Assembly (NCBI GenBank): GCA_017847725.1
Contig: JAGAXW010000017.1
Location: forward strand, 1 to 60,615
Reading direction: 5' to 3'
Length of the DNA: 60,615 nucleotides
From: Prevotella sp.
GTDB lineage: Bacteria; Bacteroidota; Bacteroidia; Bacteroidales; Bacteroidaceae
The position numbers were made by a program, and so were the translations under genes. Of this stretch, positions 54,325-60,615 are shown piece by piece. The notes under the pieces are model-generated. The model searched no databases, was not told where the DNA came from, and worked only from the letters and a program-made list of their open reading frames with translations. Each line of letters starts with the position of its first letter. The stretch's first letter is position 1.

Positions 54325-54332
54325 TACTTTTG
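54325..54332 (+). promoter_or_regulatory. -7 promoter box for the GT25 unit
   Basis: TACTTTTG with only 4 nt before the ATG at 54337, predicting a nearly leaderless transcript. Confidence 0.65.
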
Positions 54333-54336
54333 CCCC

Positions 54337-55059
54337 ATGATAGACAACGTTTTAGTGATACATGTCAAAGGCCAGGAGGAACGTCGCCGGTTTATTGAAA
54401 AGCAACTGGAAAGCTTAAGCGGCAGCCTGAATCCCAGTATTCATTACATTCTGGAAGGTAATGTAGAGGACCTGACGCCTGAAATCCTGGATCACTATTT
54501 TACCGGCGAGATGCATGGAGCGTATCCCAGAACCAGTTGTGCGTACAAGGAGTTCCTTGCGTATCAGTATATTCTGGACCACCAGTTGGAGGGTGCCTTG
54601 ATCCTTGAAGACGACATTCGTTTATTCCGCAATTTTCCTGCTTTATTCATTAAGAGCATTGAAGAATACAATCTTTATTATACCAGTCAACCCTTTATTG
54701 CAAACTACGAAGAAAGCAGTCTGTTGTTTGTTCCCCGCAGCAAGCGCAAGAAGGGAACCATACTCTATCCCGCTACCCGCGACCGTTTCACCGGTTGCTA
54801 CTATGTCAGCCGGATGGCGGCACAGAACATGATGGATTTTCTGGAGAAAAACAAATGTGGAGTACCTTTGGATCGATTTCACTCAAAACTGATTGAAGCA
54901 GGAGTGCTCAAATATTATTGGAGCCATCCCTGTCTGGCCTGTCAGTGCAGCTGTGACGGTTCCATGCCTACGATGATTCCCACAAGGCCCCGTCCGCTAA
55001 AGCGCCTGAAGTGGTTCTACAAACGTTTCTACAAGCACCTGCTTTATTACTTCCGTTGA
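54337..55059 (+). CDS. GT25-family glycosyltransferase
   Basis: A 240-residue enzyme of the LPS GT25 family. It starts MIDNVLVIHVKGQEERRRF, with the conserved RTSCAYKEFLAY region and the acidic LEDDIRLF motif near 92-99. It probably adds a hexose to LPS or capsule. The gene is visibly A/T-richer than its neighbours, suggesting acquisition. An in-frame extension upstream would run through the promoter box and the divergent gene's promoter and is rejected. Confidence 0.88.
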   Translation: MIDNVLVIHVKGQEERRRFIEKQLESLSGSLNPSIHYILEGNVEDLTPEILDHYFTGEMHGAYPRTSCAYKEFLAYQYILDHQLEGALILEDDIRLFRNFPALFIKSIEEYNLYYTSQPFIANYEESSLLFVPRSKRKKGTILYPATRDRFTGCYYVSRMAAQNMMDFLEKNKCGVPLDRFHSKLIEAGVLKYYWSHPCLACQCSCDGSMPTMIPTRPRPLKRLKWFYKRFYKHLLYYFR

Positions 55060-55062
55060 ATT

Positions 55063-57120
55063 ATGGAGAATACGAAACTTGCCTCTCTGCGCCGCTTCTG
55101 GTACGTCGTTTTCCGTGGCACTCACAAGAACAATCACCTGCTGTTCTTCGTGAAGAGTTATATACGATACATCACGCCGAAGTGTATCACCCGTCATTTG
55201 CTGAAATCGCAACTGAACCAGTTCCACAAGCTGAGTGTCAAGGAACAGCAATACATCCAACAGCGGGTAGAATACTACTGTAAGTTTACCGACAACATCC
55301 TGCTACCGGCTGACGCCCCGAAACTAAAGGACTTCACCTACCGCAAGAAGACATCGTACGTTCACGACTATGTAAACAGCACGTATTTCTTCGACGCATA
55401 CGAATACATCCGATACTTTTCCGACGACCTGCGCTGGGCCTACAACCCTGGCGACGTCAACTATATATTCCCTGTCCCCGAGATTACCAAGAGCCGCCCC
55501 CTCCATCCGCAAGACGGAAACAAGAACAACATCCTGCTCAACCTCGACAAGGTCCGCCACTTCACATGGGTGTGCGACCCCTTCAGCTGGGAGGAGAAGG
55601 AGTGTCGTATCATCTTCCGCGGCGACATCAAGGGCAAGCCTCACCGCCAGCGATTCATTGAAATGTGGCAAGGGCACCCGCTATGCGACCTTGCCGGAAC
55701 CGGCCACATGCCACTCTACGACCACCTCTACTCACGCTACATCATGGCCATCGAGGGCAACGACGTCGCATCGAATCTCAAATGGGTGATGTCCAGCAAC
55801 TCTGTCGCCGTCATGCCACGCCCGACATGCGAGACATGGTACATGGAAGGGAAGCTCATACCCAACTATCACTACATCGAGATAGCCGCAGACTATCACG
55901 ACCTCATCGAACGCATCAACTACTACGAGGCTCACCCCGAAGAGGCCAAAGCCATCGTGGAGCATGCCCACGAATGGGTCAGACAGTTCCAAGACAAGAA
56001 GCGCGAACGCCTGATTTCGCTCATGGTACTCGACAAATATTTCAGGCTGACGGGGCAATACGCCACGCATAAGCCTCCCAAGAAATACTTCGTCAACGAG
56101 ATTGTCAAGCTCAGTTCGCAACAAAGGGTCAACGCCCAAGGCAAGGCACGTGAAGACGTGCTGCGGACTGCCACCGACCTCGGCTATGAGGTGTATAACA
56201 TCACCAACTACAAATACTCTTACGGTGAAGACCTGCGCCCCCACCACTATCCGGTCTTCTCCCATTGGCTCGCCAATCGTCAAGGCAAAGTCTTCTCCAA
56301 GCAGGTGAATACGGGTGACACCATCCTTATCCAAGACTTCTATCTCGACTACATGCAGAACATAGCCTCCGAGAGCCTCCACAAGGGTGCGAAGGTGATT
56401 TTCCTGGTTCACGACATCCAGTGCATCAGGTTCAACAAGAAGACTGGCGAGATAAAGAAACTGAACAATGCCTCCCTGCTGCTGGTTCACACGCAGGCCA
56501 TGAAGCAGAAGCTCACCGAATTGGGCGTCACTACCCCCATGAAAGTGCTGCAGCTCTTCGACTATTATTCCTCTTCCGCCATCGTCGACATCAAAGAGAC
56601 CCTACAGCATAAGGCCGACATCGTTTTTGCAGGCAACCTTTCCAAGAGCGAGTTCCTGAAGAATCTCATAAAGGACAAGACCAATGAGCACATCCGCTTT
56701 ATCCTCTACGGCATTCTGGGTGACCTCAACCTTGAGAATCACGGCAATATCGTCTACAAGGGAGTCTTCAATCCCGACGACACCAGTAGCATCATAGGCG
56801 GCTGGGGACTGGTATGGGACGGATACGACATCTACTCATGCACCGGCGACTACGGCAACTACCTGCGCTACAACGCCTCCCACAAGGCTTCGCTGTACCT
56901 GGTCTGCGGCATTCCGCTTATCGTGTGGACAGAGTCATCGCTGGCCAGTTGGGTAGTGCAGGAAGGCATCGGCATCGTCGTGCCCACCCTCAAGCATATT
57001 GACGACATCATTCAGAACCTATCCAACCAGCAATACGAAGAGATGGTTCTGAACGCACGCCGCATTGGTATGCAACTTCGTAAAGGAGAATACTTAAGAC
57101 AGTCACTGAAAAATACATAA
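55063..57120 (+). CDS. two-domain glycosyltransferase: GT90-like plus galactofuranosyltransferase-like
   Basis: A 685-residue fusion. Residues about 1-335 resemble the GT90/CAP10 LPS-modifying family (IIFRGDIKGKPHRQRFIE near 186-203, then SSNSVAVMPRPTCETWYMEG near 244-263). Residues about 345-685 resemble beta-1,6-galactofuranosyltransferases of the WbbI type (VFLVHDIQCIRF-like region, ADIVFAGNLSKSEFL, YGNYLRYNASHKASLYLVCG). Both parts seem complete, so one polypeptide may add two sugars. No signal or membrane segment. A broken glf gene, whose product would supply UDP-galactofuranose, follows three genes later. Confidence 0.82.
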   Translation: MENTKLASLRRFWYVVFRGTHKNNHLLFFVKSYIRYITPKCITRHLLKSQLNQFHKLSVKEQQYIQQRVEYYCKFTDNILLPADAPKLKDFTYRKKTSYVHDYVNSTYFFDAYEYIRYFSDDLRWAYNPGDVNYIFPVPEITKSRPLHPQDGNKNNILLNLDKVRHFTWVCDPFSWEEKECRIIFRGDIKGKPHRQRFIEMWQGHPLCDLAGTGHMPLYDHLYSRYIMAIEGNDVASNLKWVMSSNSVAVMPRPTCETWYMEGKLIPNYHYIEIAADYHDLIERINYYEAHPEEAKAIVEHAHEWVRQFQDKKRERLISLMVLDKYFRLTGQYATHKPPKKYFVNEIVKLSSQQRVNAQGKAREDVLRTATDLGYEVYNITNYKYSYGEDLRPHHYPVFSHWLANRQGKVFSKQVNTGDTILIQDFYLDYMQNIASESLHKGAKVIFLVHDIQCIRFNKKTGEIKKLNNASLLLVHTQAMKQKLTELGVTTPMKVLQLFDYYSSSAIVDIKETLQHKADIVFAGNLSKSEFLKNLIKDKTNEHIRFILYGILGDLNLENHGNIVYKGVFNPDDTSSIIGGWGLVWDGYDIYSCTGDYGNYLRYNASHKASLYLVCGIPLIVWTESSLASWVVQEGIGIVVPTLKHIDDIIQNLSNQQYEEMVLNARRIGMQLRKGEYLRQSLKNT

Positions 57121-57121
57121 G

Positions 57122-58081
57122 ATGCCGACCCTTTCCATCATCATCCCCGTATACAATGCAGAGCAGTATCTGGAGCAATGCCTTCAAAGCATCGTCAGCC
57201 AGGATTGTGACGATATGGAGTTACTCCTCATTGACGACGGGAGTACCGACCAAAGTGCCGTTATTTGCCGACAGTATGCAGAACGGTATGGGTATATCCG
57301 CTACTACCATCAGCAGAACGGTGGGGTCAGCAGTGCCCGTAACCTTGGATTGGAACAGGCCACTGGACACTACATCAGTTTTGTCGACGCCGACGACTGG
57401 GTGGAGCCCATTTATGCGGCAACGCTTATCAAGCACATCACGTCTGGCCCTGCCCGTGACATCATATTCTTTGGGGAACATCTGGTCAACAAGAATCAGT
57501 GCGAGACGCTGACTCCCCAGACCGTCGACTGCCAAGGACGCGAAGCCGTCGAACAGTGCATCTACACGCTACGCTATGGTGGCAGCCGCGATATCTTTGG
57601 ATGGACATGGGACAAGGTCTTCCGTGCCGACATCATCCGCCAGCACCGTATCAAGTTTCACGAAGAAGTGACATTCAGAGAAGACGAGCTGTTCACCTTT
57701 GAGTTCTGTCGCTATATCTCAACACTTCTGGTAATCTCCATCCCACTCTACAACTACCGCATCACAGAGACAGGACTGACCAGCAAGAATATGGGAGCCA
57801 GCGACTTCCTGCCATCCTCCATCGCTCTCGAAGAGAGTCTTGCCTTCTATCAGCACGAGGGCATCAGGGAGCACATGCTACACAGCATTACGAGCTACCG
57901 CGCACTACATCTCTTTAAGAAAGCGAAGCTCGGCAGACTCAAGCAGGAACTGAGAGCCTACCAGCAACTTACCGAGCGCCAGCCTCAACCTGGCAAAGAC
58001 TGCCCTATCCAGCACCTGACCCAATACCTGCACAAAGGATTCTGGGCGGCCTACCTCTATTGCCTCATCAGAAAACTATAA
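57122..58081 (+). CDS. family 2 glycosyltransferase
   Basis: A 319-residue GT2 enzyme: LSIIIPVYNAEQYLEQCL near 4-21, IDDGSTD near 38-44, and the DXD block FVDADDWVEP near 90-99. The C-terminal part has no clear membrane helices. One base separates it from the upstream fusion gene and 12 bp from the next transferase, so the three are in one unit. Confidence 0.92.
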   Translation: MPTLSIIIPVYNAEQYLEQCLQSIVSQDCDDMELLLIDDGSTDQSAVICRQYAERYGYIRYYHQQNGGVSSARNLGLEQATGHYISFVDADDWVEPIYAATLIKHITSGPARDIIFFGEHLVNKNQCETLTPQTVDCQGREAVEQCIYTLRYGGSRDIFGWTWDKVFRADIIRQHRIKFHEEVTFREDELFTFEFCRYISTLLVISIPLYNYRITETGLTSKNMGASDFLPSSIALEESLAFYQHEGIREHMLHSITSYRALHLFKKAKLGRLKQELRAYQQLTERQPQPGKDCPIQHLTQYLHKGFWAAYLYCLIRKL

Positions 58082-58093
58082 CACCTGCAACTC

Positions 58094-58903
58094 ATGCCAA
58101 AATTCTCCATCATCACGGTCTGCTTCAACGAGGCTGCCAATATCAGAAAGACATTAGACTCCATTGTCAACCAGACATTCACGGACTATGAGCTCATCGT
58201 CGTTGACGGTGGCTCGACTGACGGTTCCAAGGAAGTCATAGCCCAATACGAAAGACACATCAAATGGTGGTGCTCAGAACCTGACAGTGGCACATACAAC
58301 GCCATGAACAAAGGGGTAATGCATGCTACCGGGGAGTATGTCAACTTCATGAATGCCGGCGACCGTTTTTATGACCTCAAGGTATTGGAGGCTGTCTCTC
58401 AGAGCCAGTTGGATGCCGACGTAATTGAAGGCTACGTGGTAGACAGCAGAAAGCATGTCCATATCCGCGAAAAGAGCGACGACCTCTGCTTCCATCTCTT
58501 CGCAGATACGCTTAGCCACCAAGGGTCTTTCATCCGCCGCGAGCTCCTGCTATCCCACCCCTACGACGAGCGGTACAGCATCGTAGCCGACTGGAAGTTC
58601 TGGCTGGAGACCTTGTTCGTAGCGCGTCATACCTACGCCTTTATCGACCTCGACATAGCCTACTACGACACGACGGGCATCAGTGGCAATCCCGAAACGG
58701 TATGGAAGGAACGCGAGCGAGTTGTCCAGGAGATGTTTCCTCCCCATATCGTCCAGCTGATCCATTCTTATCAAGACGCATACCGGCTGGCTGCCGTCCA
58801 GTATACCGTCTGGCTGGACAAGCACAGTCCCAAGGGCTATCAGCTGATACGCAAGATTGCCAAAAGAGTTGTAAAAGCGGTAAAAAAGTTTCATTCAAAA
58901 TAA
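58094..58903 (+). CDS. family 2 glycosyltransferase, WcaA/WcaE-like
   Basis: A 269-residue GT2 enzyme. It opens KFSIITVCFNEAANIRKTL, has VDGGSTDGS near 39-47, SEPDSGTYNAMNKG near 62-75 and the acidic NAGDRF motif, typical of colanic-acid-type transferases. It ends in a basic amphipathic tail that may touch the membrane. The glf remnant starts 9 bp after its stop. Confidence 0.92.
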   Translation: MPKFSIITVCFNEAANIRKTLDSIVNQTFTDYELIVVDGGSTDGSKEVIAQYERHIKWWCSEPDSGTYNAMNKGVMHATGEYVNFMNAGDRFYDLKVLEAVSQSQLDADVIEGYVVDSRKHVHIREKSDDLCFHLFADTLSHQGSFIRRELLLSHPYDERYSIVADWKFWLETLFVARHTYAFIDLDIAYYDTTGISGNPETVWKERERVVQEMFPPHIVQLIHSYQDAYRLAAVQYTVWLDKHSPKGYQLIRKIAKRVVKAVKKFHSK

Positions 58904-58912
58904 GAAATACCG

Positions 58913-59018
58913 ATGTACGATTGCCTGATTGTAGGCGCAGGCTTGTTCGGAGCAACTCTTGCCTGACGTGTCTGTCAGGTAGAACGCTCGTCTTTCGTCA
59001 TTGACATCCCTCAAACGG
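58913..59018 (+). pseudogene. remnant of glf (UDP-galactopyranose mutase), N-terminus only
   Basis: The ATG at 58913 begins MYDCLIVGAGLFGATLA, the FAD-binding start of UDP-galactopyranose mutase, then hits TGA at codon 18. In the same frame the sequence continues RVCQVERSSFVID, still resembling the end of the first beta-alpha-beta unit. Similarity fades by about 59000, where the convergent DUF5672 gene ends. So a nonsense mutation and loss of over 90 percent of the gene have left a fossil. It sits directly after glycosyltransferase genes that include a galactofuranosyltransferase-like domain. Confidence 0.85.
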
Positions 59019-59837
59019 TTACTGCTCAAGAACCATCTTGTCCGACCAAAAAGTATCGAAGTCAAATTTACGCCAAGCATGGCATCCAAATGGCAACTGT
59101 CCTTTGGTAACATTATTATATAGAAAGCAAGGTGAACGTTCAAAGGAAAAGAATGCCGCTTCTTCCGGTACTGGTACACGTAGTTCATATTTTGTGCCAT
59201 GCAGAACGACACAGAAGAACTCATCTTCCCAATAGCCTCGTTTCCTGATATGCCGTAAGCTATTTGTTCCTATCCATGGGCCACAACAGCGAACCAAACA
59301 ACGTAACAAATCCTTCAACGAGCGATATTCATCGCGGAAAACCTGCCTACAACTTTTAACCCTCGTATAACCTCCCAAACTCGTCAGCTGACGGAAGCAG
59401 GCTATCCTGCGCAACGAAAAGCCACCATTTCCGACACGCCATAGCTGATGACCACTTTCATAGCTCTTATAATCTTCAAACCATGGAGCCCCTACGTAGT
59501 CATAGCCTTTCTGGCACCATGCCACCAACTGGTCGCTGAAGACCCAGGCATCCAACTGATATAGTAGCATATAGTCATAGTCAGCTAACGCATCATAGAA
59601 GTCACATCCTGTCATCAGTCTGTTGTAGCCGTCAATACCATCAAAATAGTTTGTGTCAAAACGTAATTCGTTGTACCTGCTACCAAGCACCTGTCGATAT
59701 GCTGTTGTATCCATCCCTTGTGGACATACCAGAAAAGTATCATAGTGTCCCAGTATGGTTACACACTGTCTCAATGAACTTTTTTCGTCGGCTGTCATAA
59801 CAGGTTTGTAGACAGGAATGACTATGGCTATATGCAT
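59019..59837 (-). CDS. DUF5672-family protein, putative glycosyltransferase
   Basis: A 272-residue protein with IAIVIPVYKP near the start and the block YDYMLLYQLDAWVF followed by WCQKGYDYVGAPWFEDY, which defines the DUF5672 family found in bacterial and fungal glycan loci. It probably has a glycosyltransferase A fold, but activity is unknown. It is A/T-richer than the upstream glycan genes and its 3' end replaces the missing part of glf, suggesting it arrived by recombination. Promoter box TATTTTTG at 59873-59880. Confidence 0.78.
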   Translation of the reverse strand: MHIAIVIPVYKPVMTADEKSSLRQCVTILGHYDTFLVCPQGMDTTAYRQVLGSRYNELRFDTNYFDGIDGYNRLMTGCDFYDALADYDYMLLYQLDAWVFSDQLVAWCQKGYDYVGAPWFEDYKSYESGHQLWRVGNGGFSLRRIACFRQLTSLGGYTRVKSCRQVFRDEYRSLKDLLRCLVRCCGPWIGTNSLRHIRKRGYWEDEFFCVVLHGTKYELRVPVPEEAAFFSFERSPCFLYNNVTKGQLPFGCHAWRKFDFDTFWSDKMVLEQ

Positions 59838-59872
59838 GGTTATGTTTCTCCGGATTTCTACAATTATCTGTG

Positions 59873-59880
59873 CAAAAATA
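59873..59880 (-). promoter_or_regulatory. -7 promoter box for the DUF5672 gene
   Basis: TATTTTTG followed by CACA on the minus strand, 35 nt before the ATG at 59837. Confidence 0.6.
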
Positions 59881-60074
59881 CAACTTTTTTCGGCTATCTA
59901 CAACTTTTACAGGAGTTTTTTTCGTACCCCTGCAGCCTTTAGTGCTCCTTAGGTGTTCCTCCGCTTACACACCTTATCGGTAATTTGCACCTTTATTTGA
60001 GTCCGAACATAGAAAAATACGGTAAAATGATCATTTATCAGCCTGTGACCAATGGGCACACAGAAAATTCACTT

Positions 60075-60475
60075 TGACATTTTCGCAAAAAAAATGGCCA
60101 AAGCCTACACTAATAGAGTTAACACCTTGTTTTACAATCAATTAGACCGTGTAGGCTTTCTTAAAACCCTACACTAAGCCTACACAAGCCTACACTGCGA
60201 GAAAAAGGAGCGGAAAAAGGATTTCCCCGACGTGGAAATTTAATTTCCCGGTAATGGAAATACGATTTCCATAAGGCGGAAATACGATTTCCAAGTCATG
60301 TAAATTTGTTTTCCACGCTGTGGAAATCCTGACTCCCGTCGTGTGTAGGCTTGTGTAGGGTTAGTGTAGGGTTAGTGTAGGCTTTGGGAAAAGCCTACAC
60401 GGGTTAAACGATTATATTTCAGGTTGTTAACTTGTTTAGTGTAGGCTTTGGCCATTTTTTCCCCGAAAAATGTCA
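60075..60475. repeat. about 400-bp nested inverted-repeat element
   Basis: The outer arms match in inverse orientation: TGACATTTT...AATGGCCAAAGCCTACACTAA (60075-60112) against TTAGTGTAGGCTTTGGCCATT...AAAATGTCA (60436-60475), continuing into GTTAAC on both sides. Inner arms are runs of GTGTAGG units: on the right GTGTAGGCTT, GTGTAGGGTTA twice, GTGTAGGCTTT (60342-60386); on the left the complementary series (60150-60196) with one unit fewer. The core 60212-60336 is a palindrome array described separately. Confidence 0.85.
60212..60336. repeat. array of six 15-bp palindromes with exact 22-bp period
   Basis: Units start at 60212, 60234, 60256, 60278, 60300 and 60322. They read GGAAAAAGGATTTCC, GGAAATTTAATTTCC, GGAAATACGATTTCC (twice), GTAAATTTGTTTTCC and GGAAATCCTGACTCC; the last is decayed. 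The 7-bp spacers differ: CCGACGT, CGGTAAT, ATAAGGC, AAGTCAT, ACGCTGT. Each good unit is a 6-bp inverted repeat around a 3-bp centre. Confidence 0.9.
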
Positions 60476-60481
60476 ATGTAG

Positions 60482-60615
60482 TGTACTGAATAAGTTGACA
60501 AAAATTGAGTTCAACTTATGGGAAGAAATGTAAAGAAATCGAAAGAAGAAAGTTTAGAGATTCTTCGTGAGTATCTGACCACCTATCAGTCTAAACGTTC
60601 CATATGCCGAAAATA
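60482..60615 (+). mobile_element. left end of an insertion sequence (IS3-like), cut by the window edge
   Basis: TGTACTGAATAAGTTGACA at 60482-60500 looks like a terminal repeat beginning with TG. Just inside, AAGTTGA (60492-60498) and TCAACTT (60511-60517) form a hairpin directly before the transposase ATG, a common feature that limits outside transcription. The other end is outside the window, so family and target duplication cannot be checked. Confidence 0.6.
60518..60615 (+). CDS. transposase N-terminal fragment (partial)
   Basis: The ATG at 60518 opens a frame that runs off the window: it begins MGRNVKKSKEESLEILREYL and continues TTYQSKRSICRK. The charged start and helix-turn-helix-like pattern resemble OrfA of IS3-type elements. 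Only 32 codons are visible, so the family is tentative. Confidence 0.6.
   Translation, partial: MGRNVKKSKEESLEILREYLTTYQSKRSICRK

Larger units (their letters stand above)
59838..60517. other. AT-rich non-coding region with repeat element
   Basis: No gene is supported in these 680 bp. The first 240 bp hold the DUF5672 promoter and no other signal I recognise; 60075-60475 is a nested inverted-repeat element; the remainder is the end of an insertion sequence. Confidence 0.75.

Noticed and set aside
58913-59018. TGA in the glf remnant read as selenocysteine or programmed readthrough
   Set aside because: No known glf has selenocysteine, no suitable hairpin follows and the rest of the gene is missing.
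60212-60336. CRISPR array
   Set aside because: Repeats are 15 bp and spacers only 7 bp, far below CRISPR sizes, and no cas gene is near.

Overview
The window comes from the chromosome of a Gram-negative member of the Bacteroidales, most likely Prevotellaceae. The evidence is the Bacteroidetes-type promoter box TAnnTTTG found upstream of many genes here, a complete mraZ-to-ftsZ cell-division cluster, paired glsA/glsB-type glycine-lipid acyltransferases, a myo-inositol-phosphate synthase paired with a CDP-alcohol phosphatidyltransferase, and many genes typical of the phylum. Coding density is high and most genes are moderately G+C rich. Genus is inferred, not shown. No rRNA, tRNA or CRISPR array was seen.

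Layout. 195-4271 (minus): glycine-lipid acyltransferases followed by a secreted pectinesterase-like beta-helix protein. 4536-20194 (plus): the division and cell-wall cluster mraZ-rsmH-ftsL-ftsI-murE-mraY-murD-ftsW-murG-murC-ftsQ-ftsA-ftsZ, preceded by three GTGG boxes at exact 10-bp spacing that look like the MraZ operator. 20213-25013 (minus): a lipoprotein, an acyltransferase, ddl, rluD, a PASTA membrane protein and rpmH with a strong terminator. 25194-27435 (plus): efp, a glycosyltransferase and radC. 27463-30134 (minus): an inositol-lipid pair followed by a Fur-family regulator. 30283-36050 (plus): a five-gene catabolic operon (aldolase, sodium symporter, Fe-type alcohol dehydrogenase, PdxA-like dehydrogenase, DUF1537 acid-sugar kinase). 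36032-40000 (minus): SIMPL protein, aldo/keto reductase, RNase R. 40081-43244 (plus): epimerase, PAP2 phosphatase, greA, HIT protein. 43216-59837: a surface-glycan region with at least ten glycosyltransferases, a WecE-type sugar aminotransferase, GtrA, an LtaS-like sulfatase-fold protein, an LpxL-like acyltransferase and a broken remnant of glf (UDP-galactopyranose mutase). 59838-60615: an AT-rich non-coding segment holding a roughly 400-bp nested inverted-repeat element, then the left end of an insertion sequence cut by the window edge.

How the genes work together. The first third is envelope growth: peptidoglycan precursor synthesis, septation and D-Ala-D-Ala supply. Lipid genes (glycine lipid, inositol lipid, PlsC-like, LpxL-like, PAP2) and the glycan region build the outer surface. 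The catabolic operon looks dedicated to uptake and breakdown of an acid sugar feeding triose phosphate and pyruvate.

The least explained structure is at 60075-60475. Six 15-bp palindromes (consensus GGAAAT-N3-ATTTCC) recur at exactly 22-bp intervals, separated by unrelated 7-bp spacers, inside long imperfect inverted arms built from GTGTAGG units. Two other kinds of short repeat have entered coding sequences in frame: a GC-rich palindromic element in the catalytic domain of RNase R, and a heptanucleotide repeat CAGC(C/T)AA in two unrelated genes.
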